The notes under the pieces were generated by a model. The model saw nothing but the letters and a program-made list of their open reading frames with translations. It ran no database searches and was not told where the DNA came from. Of a stretch of DNA of 64,000 nucleotides, positions 8,584 to 17,198 are shown piece after piece. A program made the position numbers and the translations under genes. The stretch's first letter is position 1; each line of letters opens with the position of its first letter. Origin of the DNA: HXMU1428-3 sp965215715. GTDB lineage: Bacteria > Pseudomonadota > Alphaproteobacteria > Rhizobiales > HXMU1428-3. The DNA is taken from assembly GCA_965215715.1 (NCBI GenBank), contig OZ244129.1:496001-560000 (forward strand), read 5' to 3'.

Positions 8584-9741
8584 TTATGTCTTTTTAAATG
8601 GCAAATGGTCATGCAAGACGTTGTTGCGCAGTTTTACGTATGATCCTTCTTCTTCAAGGAATTGATTGACCGCTCTTTTAAAGCCTGGATGAGAAATGTA
8701 ATGAGCTGAATAGGTCTCACATGGGGTATAGCCGCGCAGTAATTTATGCTCACCTTGGGCCCCAGCTTCAACGCGGGTCAATCCATGAGCCAAGGCATAG
8801 TCAATGGCTTGGTAGTAACAAATCTCAAAATGCAGGAAGGGGTGATATTGAAGCGCGCCCCAATAGCGGCCATAAAGTGTGGTGCCACCCTTAAAGTTAA
8901 GGGCACCGGCAATGGGTGTGTCGTCTTGATAGGCAAAAATGAAAACGACGTGCTGTTTTAAGGTGGCATCAATCTGATCAAAAAAATCACGGGTTAAATA
9001 TGGTGTTCCCCATTTGCGGGTGCCTGTGTCCATGTAAAATGCGTAAAAAGCATCCCAATGTTCGCCCTTTATCTCATCCCCCTCAATCCATTTGACCTCA
9101 AGCCCATCTTTCAGGGCGGCCTTGCGTTCTTTTCGCAAAGCTTTGCGTTTACGGGACTGTAAACAGTTCAAAAATCCTTCAAAGTCTTGATAGTTTTGAT
9201 CTTGCCAATGAAATTGGGTGTCGCGGCGTAGCAAAAAGCCTTGGGTCTCTAAAAGAGGGGCTAGTGCTGGATCAATAAAATTGCAATGGAGTGAGGAGAG
9301 CCCCTTTAATTCCACTTGTTTGACAGCGGCTTCAATGAGCTGTTTTGTAATGTGCTCTTGATCGTTGGGGGCTGTAAATAGCTTTCTGCTTGTCACAGGT
9401 GTAAACGGAATGGCGCTGAGCATTTTTGGATAATAACGCCCGCCTGCCACTTCAAACCCTTGTGCCCAGCCATGGTCAAACACATATTCTCCCTGGCTAT
9501 GACTTTTTAAATATAGCGGCAAAATTCCGCAAATCTCTCCCTGTTCATCTTTGGCGACCAAATGCAAAGGCTGCCAGCCGGTTGCTTGACAAGCGGAGCC
9601 ACTTTCTTCCAGGGCGTTGAAAAAGGCATGGGTTAGAAAGGGGGAAAAAGAGGCTGCATCCGGGTTTGCCAATTGGTCCCAGATGGAAGCGGGTATGTCT
9701 TGTGTTTTATCAACGCTGTAAATGGTCAAAGGTTTAAACAT
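8584..9741 (-). CDS. FemAB/GNAT-like protein (PF04339, formerly DUF482)
   Basis: About 385 residues matching the FemAB-like/GNAT family common in alphaproteobacteria. Recognisable stretches are the N-terminal HAFFNALEESGSA and GWQPLHL, the central DHGWAQGFEVAGGRYYPKM, the basic SRKRKALRKERKAA, and the C-terminal LHFEICYYQAIDYALAHGLTRVEAGAQGEHKLLRGYTP. Members look like peptidoglycan or aminoacyl transferases with tandem acyltransferase folds, but the substrate is not established. ATG at 9741 is preferred to an in-frame TTG at 9750; neither has a strong ribosome binding site. It lies 26 bp downstream of the GDPD gene on the same strand and may end a ridA-GDPD-femAB-like operon. Confidence 0.82.
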   Translation of the reverse strand: MFKPLTIYSVDKTQDIPASIWDQLANPDAASFSPFLTHAFFNALEESGSACQATGWQPLHLVAKDEQGEICGILPLYLKSHSQGEYVFDHGWAQGFEVAGGRYYPKMLSAIPFTPVTSRKLFTAPNDQEHITKQLIEAAVKQVELKGLSSLHCNFIDPALAPLLETQGFLLRRDTQFHWQDQNYQDFEGFLNCLQSRKRKALRKERKAALKDGLEVKWIEGDEIKGEHWDAFYAFYMDTGTRKWGTPYLTRDFFDQIDATLKQHVVFIFAYQDDTPIAGALNFKGGTTLYGRYWGALQYHPFLHFEICYYQAIDYALAHGLTRVEAGAQGEHKLLRGYTPCETYSAHYISHPGFKRAVNQFLEEEGSYVKLRNNVLHDHLPFKKT

Positions 9742-9767
9742 AAAATGCAATCACAAAAATACTGAAC

Positions 9768-10538
9768 CTAATCATTGGCTGCCAAATCATTTGGCCCGAT
9801 CTCACCTTCAAAAATAGGAATGGCTTTTGAGGTGAGGGCTGCTTTTAATTTTTCCCTATGATCTATCGTCCAGGAAAATAAGCCAAGCTCTAAATCTTTC
9901 ACTAAGGAGGCAAGCAAGGGGTTGGAAAGATCGCCAACTTGGTGGGCGATAAACTCAATGTTGAGGGCGCGAGCTTTTTCAAATTGTACTTGGCCGGCTC
10001 GGCGCTGTTGTTCTGAAAGCCCTTGCCAGTCTTTTGGGGGGCAGCGCCCGGTTACCAGGCCGAAGGGGCCCTTGGCACCAGCTTGTTGGAGGCGCTCAAT
10101 CACATCTGGATCAAAAGACATAAGACCATAAGGGCCTTTATAATCCTCTAGTAGTTTTGCGAGCTTCTCTTCCATTTGTGGTTTGCCATGCCAATGGCTT
10201 TTAACCTCGATTAATAGGGGCACTTGGCCGTTCACCAGTTTCAAGCAATCAGCCAAGGTCATGATTTTATCAGGACTGTTTGTATAGGGGATTTGGGCCA
10301 GCTCTTGTGCTTTCATAAAGGCCAGCCGTCCATCACGCCCGGCAAGACGTGAGAGGATTTCATCGTGAAACACCATTGGGGTGCGCTCAACACTCATTTG
10401 TATGTCCAGCTCAATCCCCACTTTTGCATCAATGGCGGCTTGAAAGGCGCTTTTGCTGTTTTCAATGATAGCTGAGGCGGCATTATGCAAACCGCGATGA
10501 GCATAGCCTTTGACTTTAAGCAGGTCATTTACACTCAT
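9768..10538 (-). CDS. glycerophosphodiester phosphodiesterase
   Basis: GDPD-family TIM-barrel enzyme predicted to hydrolyse glycerophosphodiesters to glycerol-3-phosphate and an alcohol. The catalytic set is visible: His14 (AHRG), Glu43 and Asp45 (GIELDIQ) and His58 (MVFHDE). It has no signal peptide, so it is cytoplasmic and UgpQ-like, and its 256 residues fit that type. The ATG overlaps the ridA stop by 4 bp (ATGA), indicating translational coupling. Confidence 0.92.
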   Translation of the reverse strand: MSVNDLLKVKGYAHRGLHNAASAIIENSKSAFQAAIDAKVGIELDIQMSVERTPMVFHDEILSRLAGRDGRLAFMKAQELAQIPYTNSPDKIMTLADCLKLVNGQVPLLIEVKSHWHGKPQMEEKLAKLLEDYKGPYGLMSFDPDVIERLQQAGAKGPFGLVTGRCPPKDWQGLSEQQRRAGQVQFEKARALNIEFIAHQVGDLSNPLLASLVKDLELGLFSWTIDHREKLKAALTSKAIPIFEGEIGPNDLAAND

Positions 10539-11002
10539 GAGGCAACCTGGAATAGTGCTTCAACTTCAACGGCTGAATTGAGCGGCAAGCTGGAACAGCC
10601 AACCGCTGCCCGGCAATGGCGGCCCTTATCGCCAAACACCTCAACCATTAAATCTGAGGCTCCGTTCATTACCAAAGCGTGGTCGTAAAAATTAGGGGCA
10701 CAGGCGACAAACCCACCTAGGCGCACGCAAGCTTTTACCCGTTCCAGGTCACCGATTAAGGCTTTGACTTGGCAAAGAATGTTGATGGCGCAAAGACGTG
10801 CTGCTTGTTGGCCTGTCTCAACACTCACATCATTACCAAGATGTCCCTTAAATATCACCTCTCCCTTTTGAACAGGAATTTGTCCTGAAACAAACACTAA
10901 GGACCCGTTTTGGACAGCAGGGACATAGTTGGCAACAGGTACAGGGGGCACGTCTAGCTCGATGCCAAGTTGATCTAGACGGGCTTGGATTGATGGGCTC
11001 AT
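10535..11002 (-). CDS. RidA/YjgF-family protein (YER057c/UK114)
   Basis: 155-residue RidA superfamily member. Recognisable stretches are the N-terminal GIELDVPPVPVANYVPAVQNGSLVFVSGQIP and the C-terminal RAAVGCSSLPLNSAVEVEALFQV. Canonical RidA deaminates reactive enamine/imine intermediates, but this longer subgroup with the GCSSLPL motif is not the archetype, so its activity is uncertain. GGAGC lies upstream of the ATG. First gene of the probable three-gene minus-strand operon. Confidence 0.85.
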   Translation of the reverse strand: MSPSIQARLDQLGIELDVPPVPVANYVPAVQNGSLVFVSGQIPVQKGEVIFKGHLGNDVSVETGQQAARLCAINILCQVKALIGDLERVKACVRLGGFVACAPNFYDHALVMNGASDLMVEVFGDKGRHCRAAVGCSSLPLNSAVEVEALFQVAS

Positions 11003-11252
11003 AAAGATGTTTGCTCCTTACAACGGGTTAGAAACAGTTAATTGGGTTTGTAAAATGAATGAAAATAATTGAATATGGGTCAGACTAATCATACCATAGA
11101 AAAATAATAATCTGTCAAATTGGTCATAGGAATGCCTTATCTTTGGCTTTTGCTTATAAAAAATGTAGGATGAAAAAGGTGCTAGTGGCACAAACTGAAA
11201 ACTATTGATGCTTTCCATAAAGATGAACCGGAATGCTATAAGGAATTAATTT

Positions 11253-12128
11253 ATGCAACAAAAGCTATTTTCTACGCTCAAATCTTCTGTTTTGCTCGGT
11301 TTGTTTTTTGCAAGTGTGCCTAGTGCGGCCAATGCCATCACTGCCCTTACTGAGTCTGATATTAATCAACTTGCACCTCATCGTGCTGTTTATGATTTGA
11401 CGTTGGATAAAAGCTTAAGCAGCGCCAACATTACGAGTGCTTCTGGGCGTATGGTGTTTGAAGTGACTGGCTCTAAATGTGAAGGGTATTTGGTGAGCAT
11501 GCGGTTTATCCTTTCTGTGTTGGATACAAAGGGCTCTACGAATGTGACGGATGTGCGCTCCTCAAGTTGGGAAGATGGGGGGGCAAAACGGTTTCGCTTT
11601 AACACCAGCCAATATAACAATCGCAAATTGTCTAAAACCACCATTGGCGATGCGGCACGTAAGGGGCCAGGTTTGCCTATTAAGGTCAAAATCAAAAGCC
11701 CAAAACGGAGTGATGCCAAATTTGATGAAAAAGCTTATTTTCCTACCGAGCACACCAAGTTGGTGATTGATGCTGCTTTAAAGGGAAAAAAGATTGTGAT
11801 GGCCCCCATTTATGATGGGACTGATAATGGCAACACGCTTTATGACACCACTGCTTTTATTGGCAAAGAACTTAAAGCAGATGAATTTGTGGTCAAAAGC
11901 AAAATAAAAAATTTAGAGCAATTGAAGGATATGATTTCTTGGCCGGTTTCTATTTCTTTTTATGACAAGAAAAAAAGCTATAAGCAGGACTTGTTGCCAG
12001 ACTATGAAATCTCATTTCGCCTCTATAAAAATGGCGTGAGCAGAGATCTGTTGATTGATTATGGTGACTTCTCGCTCAATGGCGCCTTGAAAGAAATAGA
12101 GTTTCTTCCACAAACAGCGTGTAATTAA
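11253..12128 (+). CDS. EipB-family cell envelope integrity protein (DUF1849)
   Basis: Predicted periplasmic protein of the EipB/DUF1849 family, needed for envelope integrity in Brucella. The signal peptide ends near residue 28 (AANA). The mature start LAPHRAVYDLTL and the segment GRMVFEVTGSKCEGYLVSMRF match the family's spiral beta-sheet architecture. Cys76 and the penultimate residue Cys290 are the only mature cysteines, consistent with the conserved EipB disulfide that staples the C-terminus. AAGGAATT precedes the ATG. It is flanked by oppositely oriented genes, so probably monocistronic. Confidence 0.88.
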   Translation: MQQKLFSTLKSSVLLGLFFASVPSAANAITALTESDINQLAPHRAVYDLTLDKSLSSANITSASGRMVFEVTGSKCEGYLVSMRFILSVLDTKGSTNVTDVRSSSWEDGGAKRFRFNTSQYNNRKLSKTTIGDAARKGPGLPIKVKIKSPKRSDAKFDEKAYFPTEHTKLVIDAALKGKKIVMAPIYDGTDNGNTLYDTTAFIGKELKADEFVVKSKIKNLEQLKDMISWPVSISFYDKKKSYKQDLLPDYEISFRLYKNGVSRDLLIDYGDFSLNGALKEIEFLPQTACN

Positions 12129-12129
12129 G

Positions 12130-13173
12130 TCACGAGCTGGTTTGGCAATAGGCGCGCCATTTTTTTGCGTTGCGCCTGCGCCGCAGCGTTTTGGATATGC
12201 CATAACGAATAAAAGCAGGAATGTTTTTATGCATCATTAAATGGCGGCTGAGGATTTTGTTTGGGTTTGCTGAAACAGCTTTGTGCTTTGTGCTAGGCGC
12301 TTGAGCGATGCAATCCCCAATATAGTTTGCCAGATTATATTCCTCTATAACCAGTCGGCGTGCTTCTTGAAGGGCGGGGAGCCGTTTTTCAAATTCATTG
12401 TTTTCAATCGCTCTGTGTATAATTTTTCCAGCTTCTACTGGATCTCTCATATCTATGGGAATGAAGCTTTCTTTGGGGAAATAGTCTTCTAAATTGGGAC
12501 AACCACAATAAAAGGGTAGGCTAAGTCCTAAAAAACTATCTGATAGTTTTTCAGTCCAGTGATGTTGGCCAATATGGTTTTCTAGTGCAATGTGATAGCG
12601 ATACGGGTTGATGCCTTCCAATTTTTTCTCAACAAATTTATAGCCTCGCCCGTAATAAACAAGTTGTGGCACATGCTGTTTGATTTGATCAATAAATTGT
12701 GCGCGGGTTTGATGCAGTGTATGCCCCATCGTTTTGGCAGAATAGAAGGTGGATATAAGCTGCGTTTTCTCGTCTAAGCTTACTCCGGGATCAGTATCTG
12801 CTACAGAACCATAATACCAAACCCCGACAGGGGGGACATCGCACCGTCCGGGATGTTTTAACTCACTTTTTTCATGGCTGGTTAATACATAACCATATTG
12901 GTTCATATAATCTTGGCCATAAAATTTAACTGAAGAGGGCTCATAGGTGATCAAAATGGTTCGCTCTTGCGGACAGGCAAGCGTTTCATAGTTTAATGAA
13001 AGGCGTTCTTTGCTTTTAGCTGGTAGATCATCATAGACCACCAGCCAGTCATAGTTCGTTGCCTCAAGGTCAAAAACAAACTCAACATGATCATGTCTGG
13101 TTGGTAAATCTAAAAAATGATCATGTGGAACTCTGTTTTTTGAGAGAAACTTTACGCGGATTTTTTCTTCCAT
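12130..13173 (-). CDS. GT10-family (alpha-1,3-fucosyltransferase-like) glycosyltransferase
   Basis: About 347 residues. The C-terminal catalytic half shows GT10 signatures: YHIALENHIGQHHWTEKLSD followed by SFLGLSLPFYCGCPNLEDYFP and SFIPIDMRDP, around residues 190-260. GT10 enzymes transfer fucose or a related 6-deoxyhexose from a nucleotide sugar onto polysaccharide or LPS. There is no signal peptide or membrane span; a basic C-terminus (KTLRRRRNAKKWRAY) may bind membrane, as in bacterial fucosyltransferases. No other polysaccharide gene is nearby, so the acceptor is unknown. It is convergent with eipB, with a 1-bp gap between the stop codons. Confidence 0.82.
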   Translation of the reverse strand: MEEKIRVKFLSKNRVPHDHFLDLPTRHDHVEFVFDLEATNYDWLVVYDDLPAKSKERLSLNYETLACPQERTILITYEPSSVKFYGQDYMNQYGYVLTSHEKSELKHPGRCDVPPVGVWYYGSVADTDPGVSLDEKTQLISTFYSAKTMGHTLHQTRAQFIDQIKQHVPQLVYYGRGYKFVEKKLEGINPYRYHIALENHIGQHHWTEKLSDSFLGLSLPFYCGCPNLEDYFPKESFIPIDMRDPVEAGKIIHRAIENNEFEKRLPALQEARRLVIEEYNLANYIGDCIAQAPSTKHKAVSANPNKILSRHLMMHKNIPAFIRYGISKTLRRRRNAKKWRAYCQTSS

Positions 13174-13286
13174 CAATATAAGCCGGTGAGTTTGAGCAAA
13201 ATTTAAGCGCTATAGATAGGCTTTTTTGTGGGGTTTGAATAGCTTAAATTTAAAGATTAGTCTTTTCGTTAGGAGTGTTTGTTGCT

Positions 13287-14198
13287 TTAAAAAGGCCACA
13301 GCCTTGCAGCGCCGCGAACGCCGCTTGTTGCGCCATGTTTTGGCCGGCGGATATCAACTTTTTTAGGTTCTTTTGAAAAGATGAAATTGCTCATAAGTGG
13401 TGGTAATTGTTCATATAAATGGTCTAACTGAGAAAGCCCCCCGCCTAGAATAATGATTTCAGGATCAAAAATATTAACAACCATGGCTAAGGCGCGGGCG
13501 GTTCTGTTTGTGTGTTGATCAAGAACGGTTCGTGCTTGGCTGTCTCCTTTTTTGGCAAAGGCTATGATCTCTTGTACTTTTTCTGTTTGCTGATTGGTTA
13601 AAAGATTGAATTGTTTTGTGAGTGCCGGCCCACTGATCCAGCTTTCAATGCACCCCTTTTGTCCGCACCAACAGGGGATGGCTGTTTCAACTTCCTGAGC
13701 GCTTGGAAAGGGAAGAGAGCAATGGCCCCATTCCCCGCCAATAGCGTATGGGCCGTTGATTATTTTACCATCAACAATAAGCCCGCCGCCGACACCTGTG
13801 CCCATTATCACACCGAACAAGCTTTTGGCGCCAGCGCCGGCACCATCACTTGCCTCTGACAGGGCAAAACAATTGGCATCATTGGCAAATCGAACATCGC
13901 GCTCCAGGAGTTGGCTCATGTCTGCTTTTATATTTTTGCCATTGAGCCAGGTGCTATTGGCATTTTGCACCAACTTGCTTGTGGGCATTAAAGAGCCTGG
14001 CATGCCTATCCCTACGGGGGCTTTTATTTGTAGTTGCCGCTCGATTTTAAAGATCAATTGAGCAATGGCTTTTAGTGTGGCGTGATAATCATGGCGCGGC
14101 GTGTTTGTTTGTTCTTTTGCAAGTGTTTGTCCGTCTCGTGACAAAGCTTCTACTAAAACTTTGGTCCCGCCTAAATCAACACCGATATTTACACTCAT
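13287..14198 (-). CDS. ROK-family sugar kinase (glucokinase/fructokinase/GlcNAc kinase type)
   Basis: 303-residue ROK kinase. The N-terminal ATP phosphate loop is NIGVDLGGTKVLVEAL; the substrate region contains GTGVGGGLIVDGKIINGPYAIGGEWGHCSLP; the ROK zinc motif is CWCGQKGCIESWISGPAL. The substrate cannot be fixed among fructose, glucose and N-acetyl amino sugars. The ATG overlaps the end of the DUF3572 gene by 4 bp, so the two are co-translated. Confidence 0.88.
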   Translation of the reverse strand: MSVNIGVDLGGTKVLVEALSRDGQTLAKEQTNTPRHDYHATLKAIAQLIFKIERQLQIKAPVGIGMPGSLMPTSKLVQNANSTWLNGKNIKADMSQLLERDVRFANDANCFALSEASDGAGAGAKSLFGVIMGTGVGGGLIVDGKIINGPYAIGGEWGHCSLPFPSAQEVETAIPCWCGQKGCIESWISGPALTKQFNLLTNQQTEKVQEIIAFAKKGDSQARTVLDQHTNRTARALAMVVNIFDPEIIILGGGLSQLDHLYEQLPPLMSNFIFSKEPKKVDIRRPKHGATSGVRGAARLWPF

Positions 14199-14494
14199 GT
14201 TTCATGCTCAGTTAGACAATTGTTAGCTAATTCAATGTCTGTGGGGTTGAAGCCTTCTTGGGCACAAAACGCTAAAAGCAAACTTTCATCGGCCCTTAAA
14301 AAGGATAAAACACCGGATAAAAATTTTAAATTTTCTTTTAAACGAATGACATCTGGCGTGCTAATTCCGGTTTCGTTCAAGAATTTTGTCATTTCTTGTT
14401 CTGATTGGGAAATGTATGCCAAGGCTTTAATGGCGATAAAAGCAGCTTGCTGGATTTGCATTTTGAAAGCTCTTGTTTGTAGGTTCAGGGCCAT
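14195..14494 (-). CDS. DUF3572-family protein
   Basis: 99-residue helical protein of the DUF3572 family, with characteristic QQAAFIAIKALAYI, DVIRLKENLKFLSGVLSFLRADE and FCAQEGFNP. The function is unknown. In rhizobial genomes this family typically lies divergent to divK-pleD, as here, which hints at a link to cell-cycle control but does not prove one. Confidence 0.85.
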   Translation of the reverse strand: MALNLQTRAFKMQIQQAAFIAIKALAYISQSEQEMTKFLNETGISTPDVIRLKENLKFLSGVLSFLRADESLLLAFCAQEGFNPTDIELANNCLTEHET

Positions 14495-14605
14495 TTTTGC
14501 CTCTTCACCGTAAAATCATGGTTACGATTAAGTTAATCTTAAAAATCTTAAAATTTAAACGTTTATTTTACAGGTTAATGATTAAATAGGACATTGGTGT
14601 TGTTT

Positions 14606-14689
14606 ATGGAATTTTCAACCGACCCATTCTTTTATGTTGAGTTTGATCCATATACACCGGTGTGTGATAGGCGAGTAAGGGCTGAGTAG
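14606..14689 (+). CDS. possible 27-codon leader ORF before divK
   Basis: Short ATG frame encoding MEFSTDPFFYVEFDPYTPVC and seven more residues, ending 3 bp before the divK ATG. No convincing ribosome binding site precedes it. If translated, termination at TAG would deliver ribosomes to divK. It may equally be chance. Confidence 0.2.
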   Translation: MEFSTDPFFYVEFDPYTPVCDRRVRAE

Positions 14690-14692
14690 TTA

Positions 14693-15061
14693 ATGTCTAA
14701 GACCATTTTGATCGTTGAAGATAATGAATTAAATATGAAATTGTTTCACGATTTGCTTGACGCGAATGGCTATAACACTGTGCAGACAAGAAATGGGTTG
14801 GATGCCATAGATTTAGCCAGAACTCATATGCCTGATTTGATATTGATGGATATTCAATTGCCAGAAGTATCAGGGTTAGAAGTAACAAAAATGCTAAAGG
14901 ATGATGACCAATTGCGTGATATTCCGGTTGTGGCGGTTACCGCGTTTGCCATGAAGGGGGATGAGGAGCGCATAAGGGAAGGTGGCTGTGAAGGGTATAT
15001 TTCCAAGCCTATCTCGGTCACTCATTTTTTAGAAACAATCAGTCACTTAATTGATGATTGA
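14693..15061 (+). CDS. divK: single-domain response regulator DivK
   Basis: 122-residue receiver-only protein and cell-cycle regulator. The sequence MSKTILIVEDNELNMKLFHDLLDANGYNT is the DivK signature. Asp53 (LILMD) is the phosphoacceptor, with acidic Glu9/Asp10, Thr83 (AVTAFAMKGDEERI) and Lys105 in the normal positions. In Caulobacter and rhizobia DivK~P acts through DivL/CckA to lower CtrA activity and allosterically affects PleC/DivJ. AGGG lies about 12 bases upstream. It is followed 40 bp later by pleD in the conserved divK-pleD operon. Confidence 0.97.
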   Translation: MSKTILIVEDNELNMKLFHDLLDANGYNTVQTRNGLDAIDLARTHMPDLILMDIQLPEVSGLEVTKMLKDDDQLRDIPVVAVTAFAMKGDEERIREGGCEGYISKPISVTHFLETISHLIDD

Positions 15062-15101
15062 TGAGTTAAGTTTTTAGTATGGCAGGTATAAGGATAGTAA
15101 A

Positions 15102-16475
15102 ATGACCGCAAGAGTATTAGTGGTTGACGATATAAAAGCAAATGTCAAATTGCTTGAAGCGCGTTTGAGTGCCGAATATTTTGAAATTTTCACTGCCTTT
15201 TCTGGGCGTGAAGCATTGGATATCTGTGAACGTGAGCGTATTGATATTATTTTGCTTGATGTAATGATGCCTGGCATGGATGGTTTTGAGGTTTGTGAAC
15301 ATTTAAAAGCCGATGTGAGCACCCAACATATCCCCATAATCATGGTAACAGCTTTGGATAGTCCGGCAGATCGGATTAAAGGCTTGAAAGTTGGTGCCGA
15401 TGATTTCTTGACAAAACCGGTGGATGATGTGGCTTTGGTGACAAGGGTAAAAAACCTTGCGCGCCTAAAAATGCTAACCGATGAAATGAGTATGCGGGCT
15501 GAAACAGGCAGCCAAATGGGGATGAGTGAGCAAAACATCCCTATTTTTCAGGAGCAAAATTGGCAAGGAAATATCCTCATTGTTGAGGACCAACCGCGTT
15601 CTGCAGAGCGTTTGGTGCAGACTTTGTCTGAACAACATATTGTTCATATTGAGCCAAACCCGCAAGAAGCTTTGTTTAATTTGGCTGAACAAAAATTTGA
15701 TCTGGTCATTGTCAGCCTTGATCTTGATGGTGTGGACGGCTTGCGTTTATGTTCTCAGGTTCGCTCGCTTGAACGCACCAGAAATTTACCACTTTTAATT
15801 GTTGTTAACCCTGATGATAAAGCGCGGCTTATGCGCGGGCTTGATATGGGGGTTAATGATTATATGGTTCGCCCGATTTGTTCCAATGAAATGATGGCGC
15901 GTGTGAACACACAAGTTCGGCGGAAAAAATATGCTGATTATTTGCGCAACAGTTTGGAGACAAAGGTTGAACTTGCGGTAACAGATCCTTTAACCGGCTT
16001 GCACAATCGGCGGTATCTTGAAAGCCATTTAAAAACCCTGTTTGATGACGCTCGAAGCTCAGGTAAGTCCTTGTCATTATTAATGACCGACATTGATTAT
16101 TTTAAATCGGTTAATGATAATTATGGGCATGATGTTGGTGATGAAGTGCTGAAAGAATTTGCTCGGCGGATCCGCACAAATGTGCGCGGTGCTGATTTGG
16201 CTTGCCGTGTGGGCGGTGAAGAATTTGTGATTGTGATGCCCGATACCAGCCTGACGGAATGCTACAAAGTTGCTGAACGGATCAGAAAATCTATTGAAAG
16301 CGAAGTTTTTGGCATATCTCAACTTGATAAACCGTTAGAAATAACGACGAGTATTGGTATTTCTGCCTTTGATAATGAGATGAATACCTTAGAGGAAATG
16401 TTAAAAAGAGCTGATAAAGCTTTATACTGCGCAAAAAGAGATGGTCGCAACCGAGTTGCGGCTGATGCAGCTTAA
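15102..16475 (+). CDS. pleD: diguanylate cyclase response regulator PleD
   Basis: 457 residues with REC-REC'-GGDEF order. The first receiver has phosphoacceptor Asp53 (IILLD). The second receiver (about 153-275) is a degenerate dimerisation adaptor. The GGDEF domain (about 300-455) has active-site GGEEF, with an RGAD product-inhibition (I) site just upstream. It makes cyclic-di-GMP at the developing pole in Caulobacter, and PleC/DivJ phosphorylation is the known input. AAGGAT precedes the ATG. Confidence 0.96.
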   Translation: MTARVLVVDDIKANVKLLEARLSAEYFEIFTAFSGREALDICERERIDIILLDVMMPGMDGFEVCEHLKADVSTQHIPIIMVTALDSPADRIKGLKVGADDFLTKPVDDVALVTRVKNLARLKMLTDEMSMRAETGSQMGMSEQNIPIFQEQNWQGNILIVEDQPRSAERLVQTLSEQHIVHIEPNPQEALFNLAEQKFDLVIVSLDLDGVDGLRLCSQVRSLERTRNLPLLIVVNPDDKARLMRGLDMGVNDYMVRPICSNEMMARVNTQVRRKKYADYLRNSLETKVELAVTDPLTGLHNRRYLESHLKTLFDDARSSGKSLSLLMTDIDYFKSVNDNYGHDVGDEVLKEFARRIRTNVRGADLACRVGGEEFVIVMPDTSLTECYKVAERIRKSIESEVFGISQLDKPLEITTSIGISAFDNEMNTLEEMLKRADKALYCAKRDGRNRVAADAA

Positions 16476-16910
16476 TCACACCTTTTGATCGTTCATATCT
16501 TGAAAAATAGCAATAAAATCAATGTAAGATGCTGACTCTTCTATAAAATTCTTGATACTGATTTGTTGTAAAATGCAATACGTTAATCATAATTACTAAC
16601 AAGTAATTATGACGAGTTTACCATTTTTCTTTACAATGATATTGAAATGTCGCTATGAAATGAATTGTAATGATTGATTTAGAGCGCATTTGCGTTACTT
16701 TATCAGCCATGCAATCCTGATTTTTGTCGCATTTGTCGCGAAAATCATAAAGGTGGATTTTTAATTTAAAAATAAAAAACGCGCTAGACCAGCGTATTTT
16801 AGAGTTTGAAGGCGGGTTGAAGGCTTTAGAGATTTATATCTTGTTGCGGTAAATATCTTACGGAATAAAATATTATCTCATAATTCAAAAAAAAATTTCA
16901 ACTTGTCTTA

Positions 16911-17127
16911 GGAAATCCCAGCGGGATGTACAGGTACCGCCGCATCTCCTGGTTCCGTTGGGTGCGGTCGGCTGGTAATCGGTTTGAGTGGCCTCCTCGT
17001 TACTCCGGTTCCGGTCGACCTCCAAGTCAAATGACCTTAGGCCCTCTTTGGTCCATTTGACAAAGGTTGGCCTCGCAACTTCGGTTTCACCCCGCTACCG
17101 TACTGTTGCGGGGCCAGCTGCTTTTTT
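16911..17127 (+). ncRNA. candidate structured small RNA between pleD and rpmG
   Basis: This stretch folds as successive hairpins. A small one is ATCCC/GGGAT (16915-16927). The second is CCGCATC/GGTGCGG (16940-16967) with loop UCCUGGUUCCGUUG. The third is a long bulged stem built from TCGGC, TGG, AATCG and GAGT (16968-16989) against ACTC, CGGTT, CCG, GTCGA (17002-17018), with a 12-nt loop GGCCUCCUCGUU. The fourth is GTCAAATGACC/GGT-C-CATTTGAC (17026-17061) with loop UUAGGCCCUCUUU. Last comes a terminator hairpin. G-U pairs in the third and terminal stems work only on the plus strand. The 5' end is approximate. CU-rich loops resemble anti-Shine-Dalgarno sRNAs of Rhizobiales. I do not recognise a named family; it lacks tRNA, tmRNA, RNase P and SRP signatures. 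Confidence 0.6.
17065..17127 (+). terminator. terminator hairpin of the small RNA candidate
   Basis: GGTTGGCCTCGCAAC (17065-17079) pairs with GTTGCGGGGCC and the bases after it (17105-17119), a 15-bp stem with G-U pairs that form only on the plus strand. It is followed by CTGC or similar and six T (17122-17127). The long loop and short spacer before the T-run make it imperfect. Confidence 0.6.
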
Positions 17128-17162
17128 ACTCAAATTTTTTACTATGGCTTAAAAGTGAAAAT

Positions 17163-17187
17163 GCCCTCGCTTGGTTTTTGCGAGAGC
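17163..17187 (-). terminator. terminator of rpmG
   Basis: GCTCTCGC / GCGAGGGC on the minus strand forms an 8-bp stem with one U-G pair, valid on this strand only, and is followed by ATTTTC. It begins 12 bp after the rpmG stop. Confidence 0.65.
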
Positions 17188-17198
17188 AATTATATTAT

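Noticed and set aside
14521..14600. CtrA boxes (TTAA-N7-TTAA) before divK
   Set aside because: Several TTAA occur, but none is paired at the N7 spacing.
16911..17127. tRNA, tmRNA, RNase P, SRP or 6S RNA
   Set aside because: The hallmark motifs of the first four are absent, and the fold is a row of separate hairpins, unlike the single long rod of 6S RNA.
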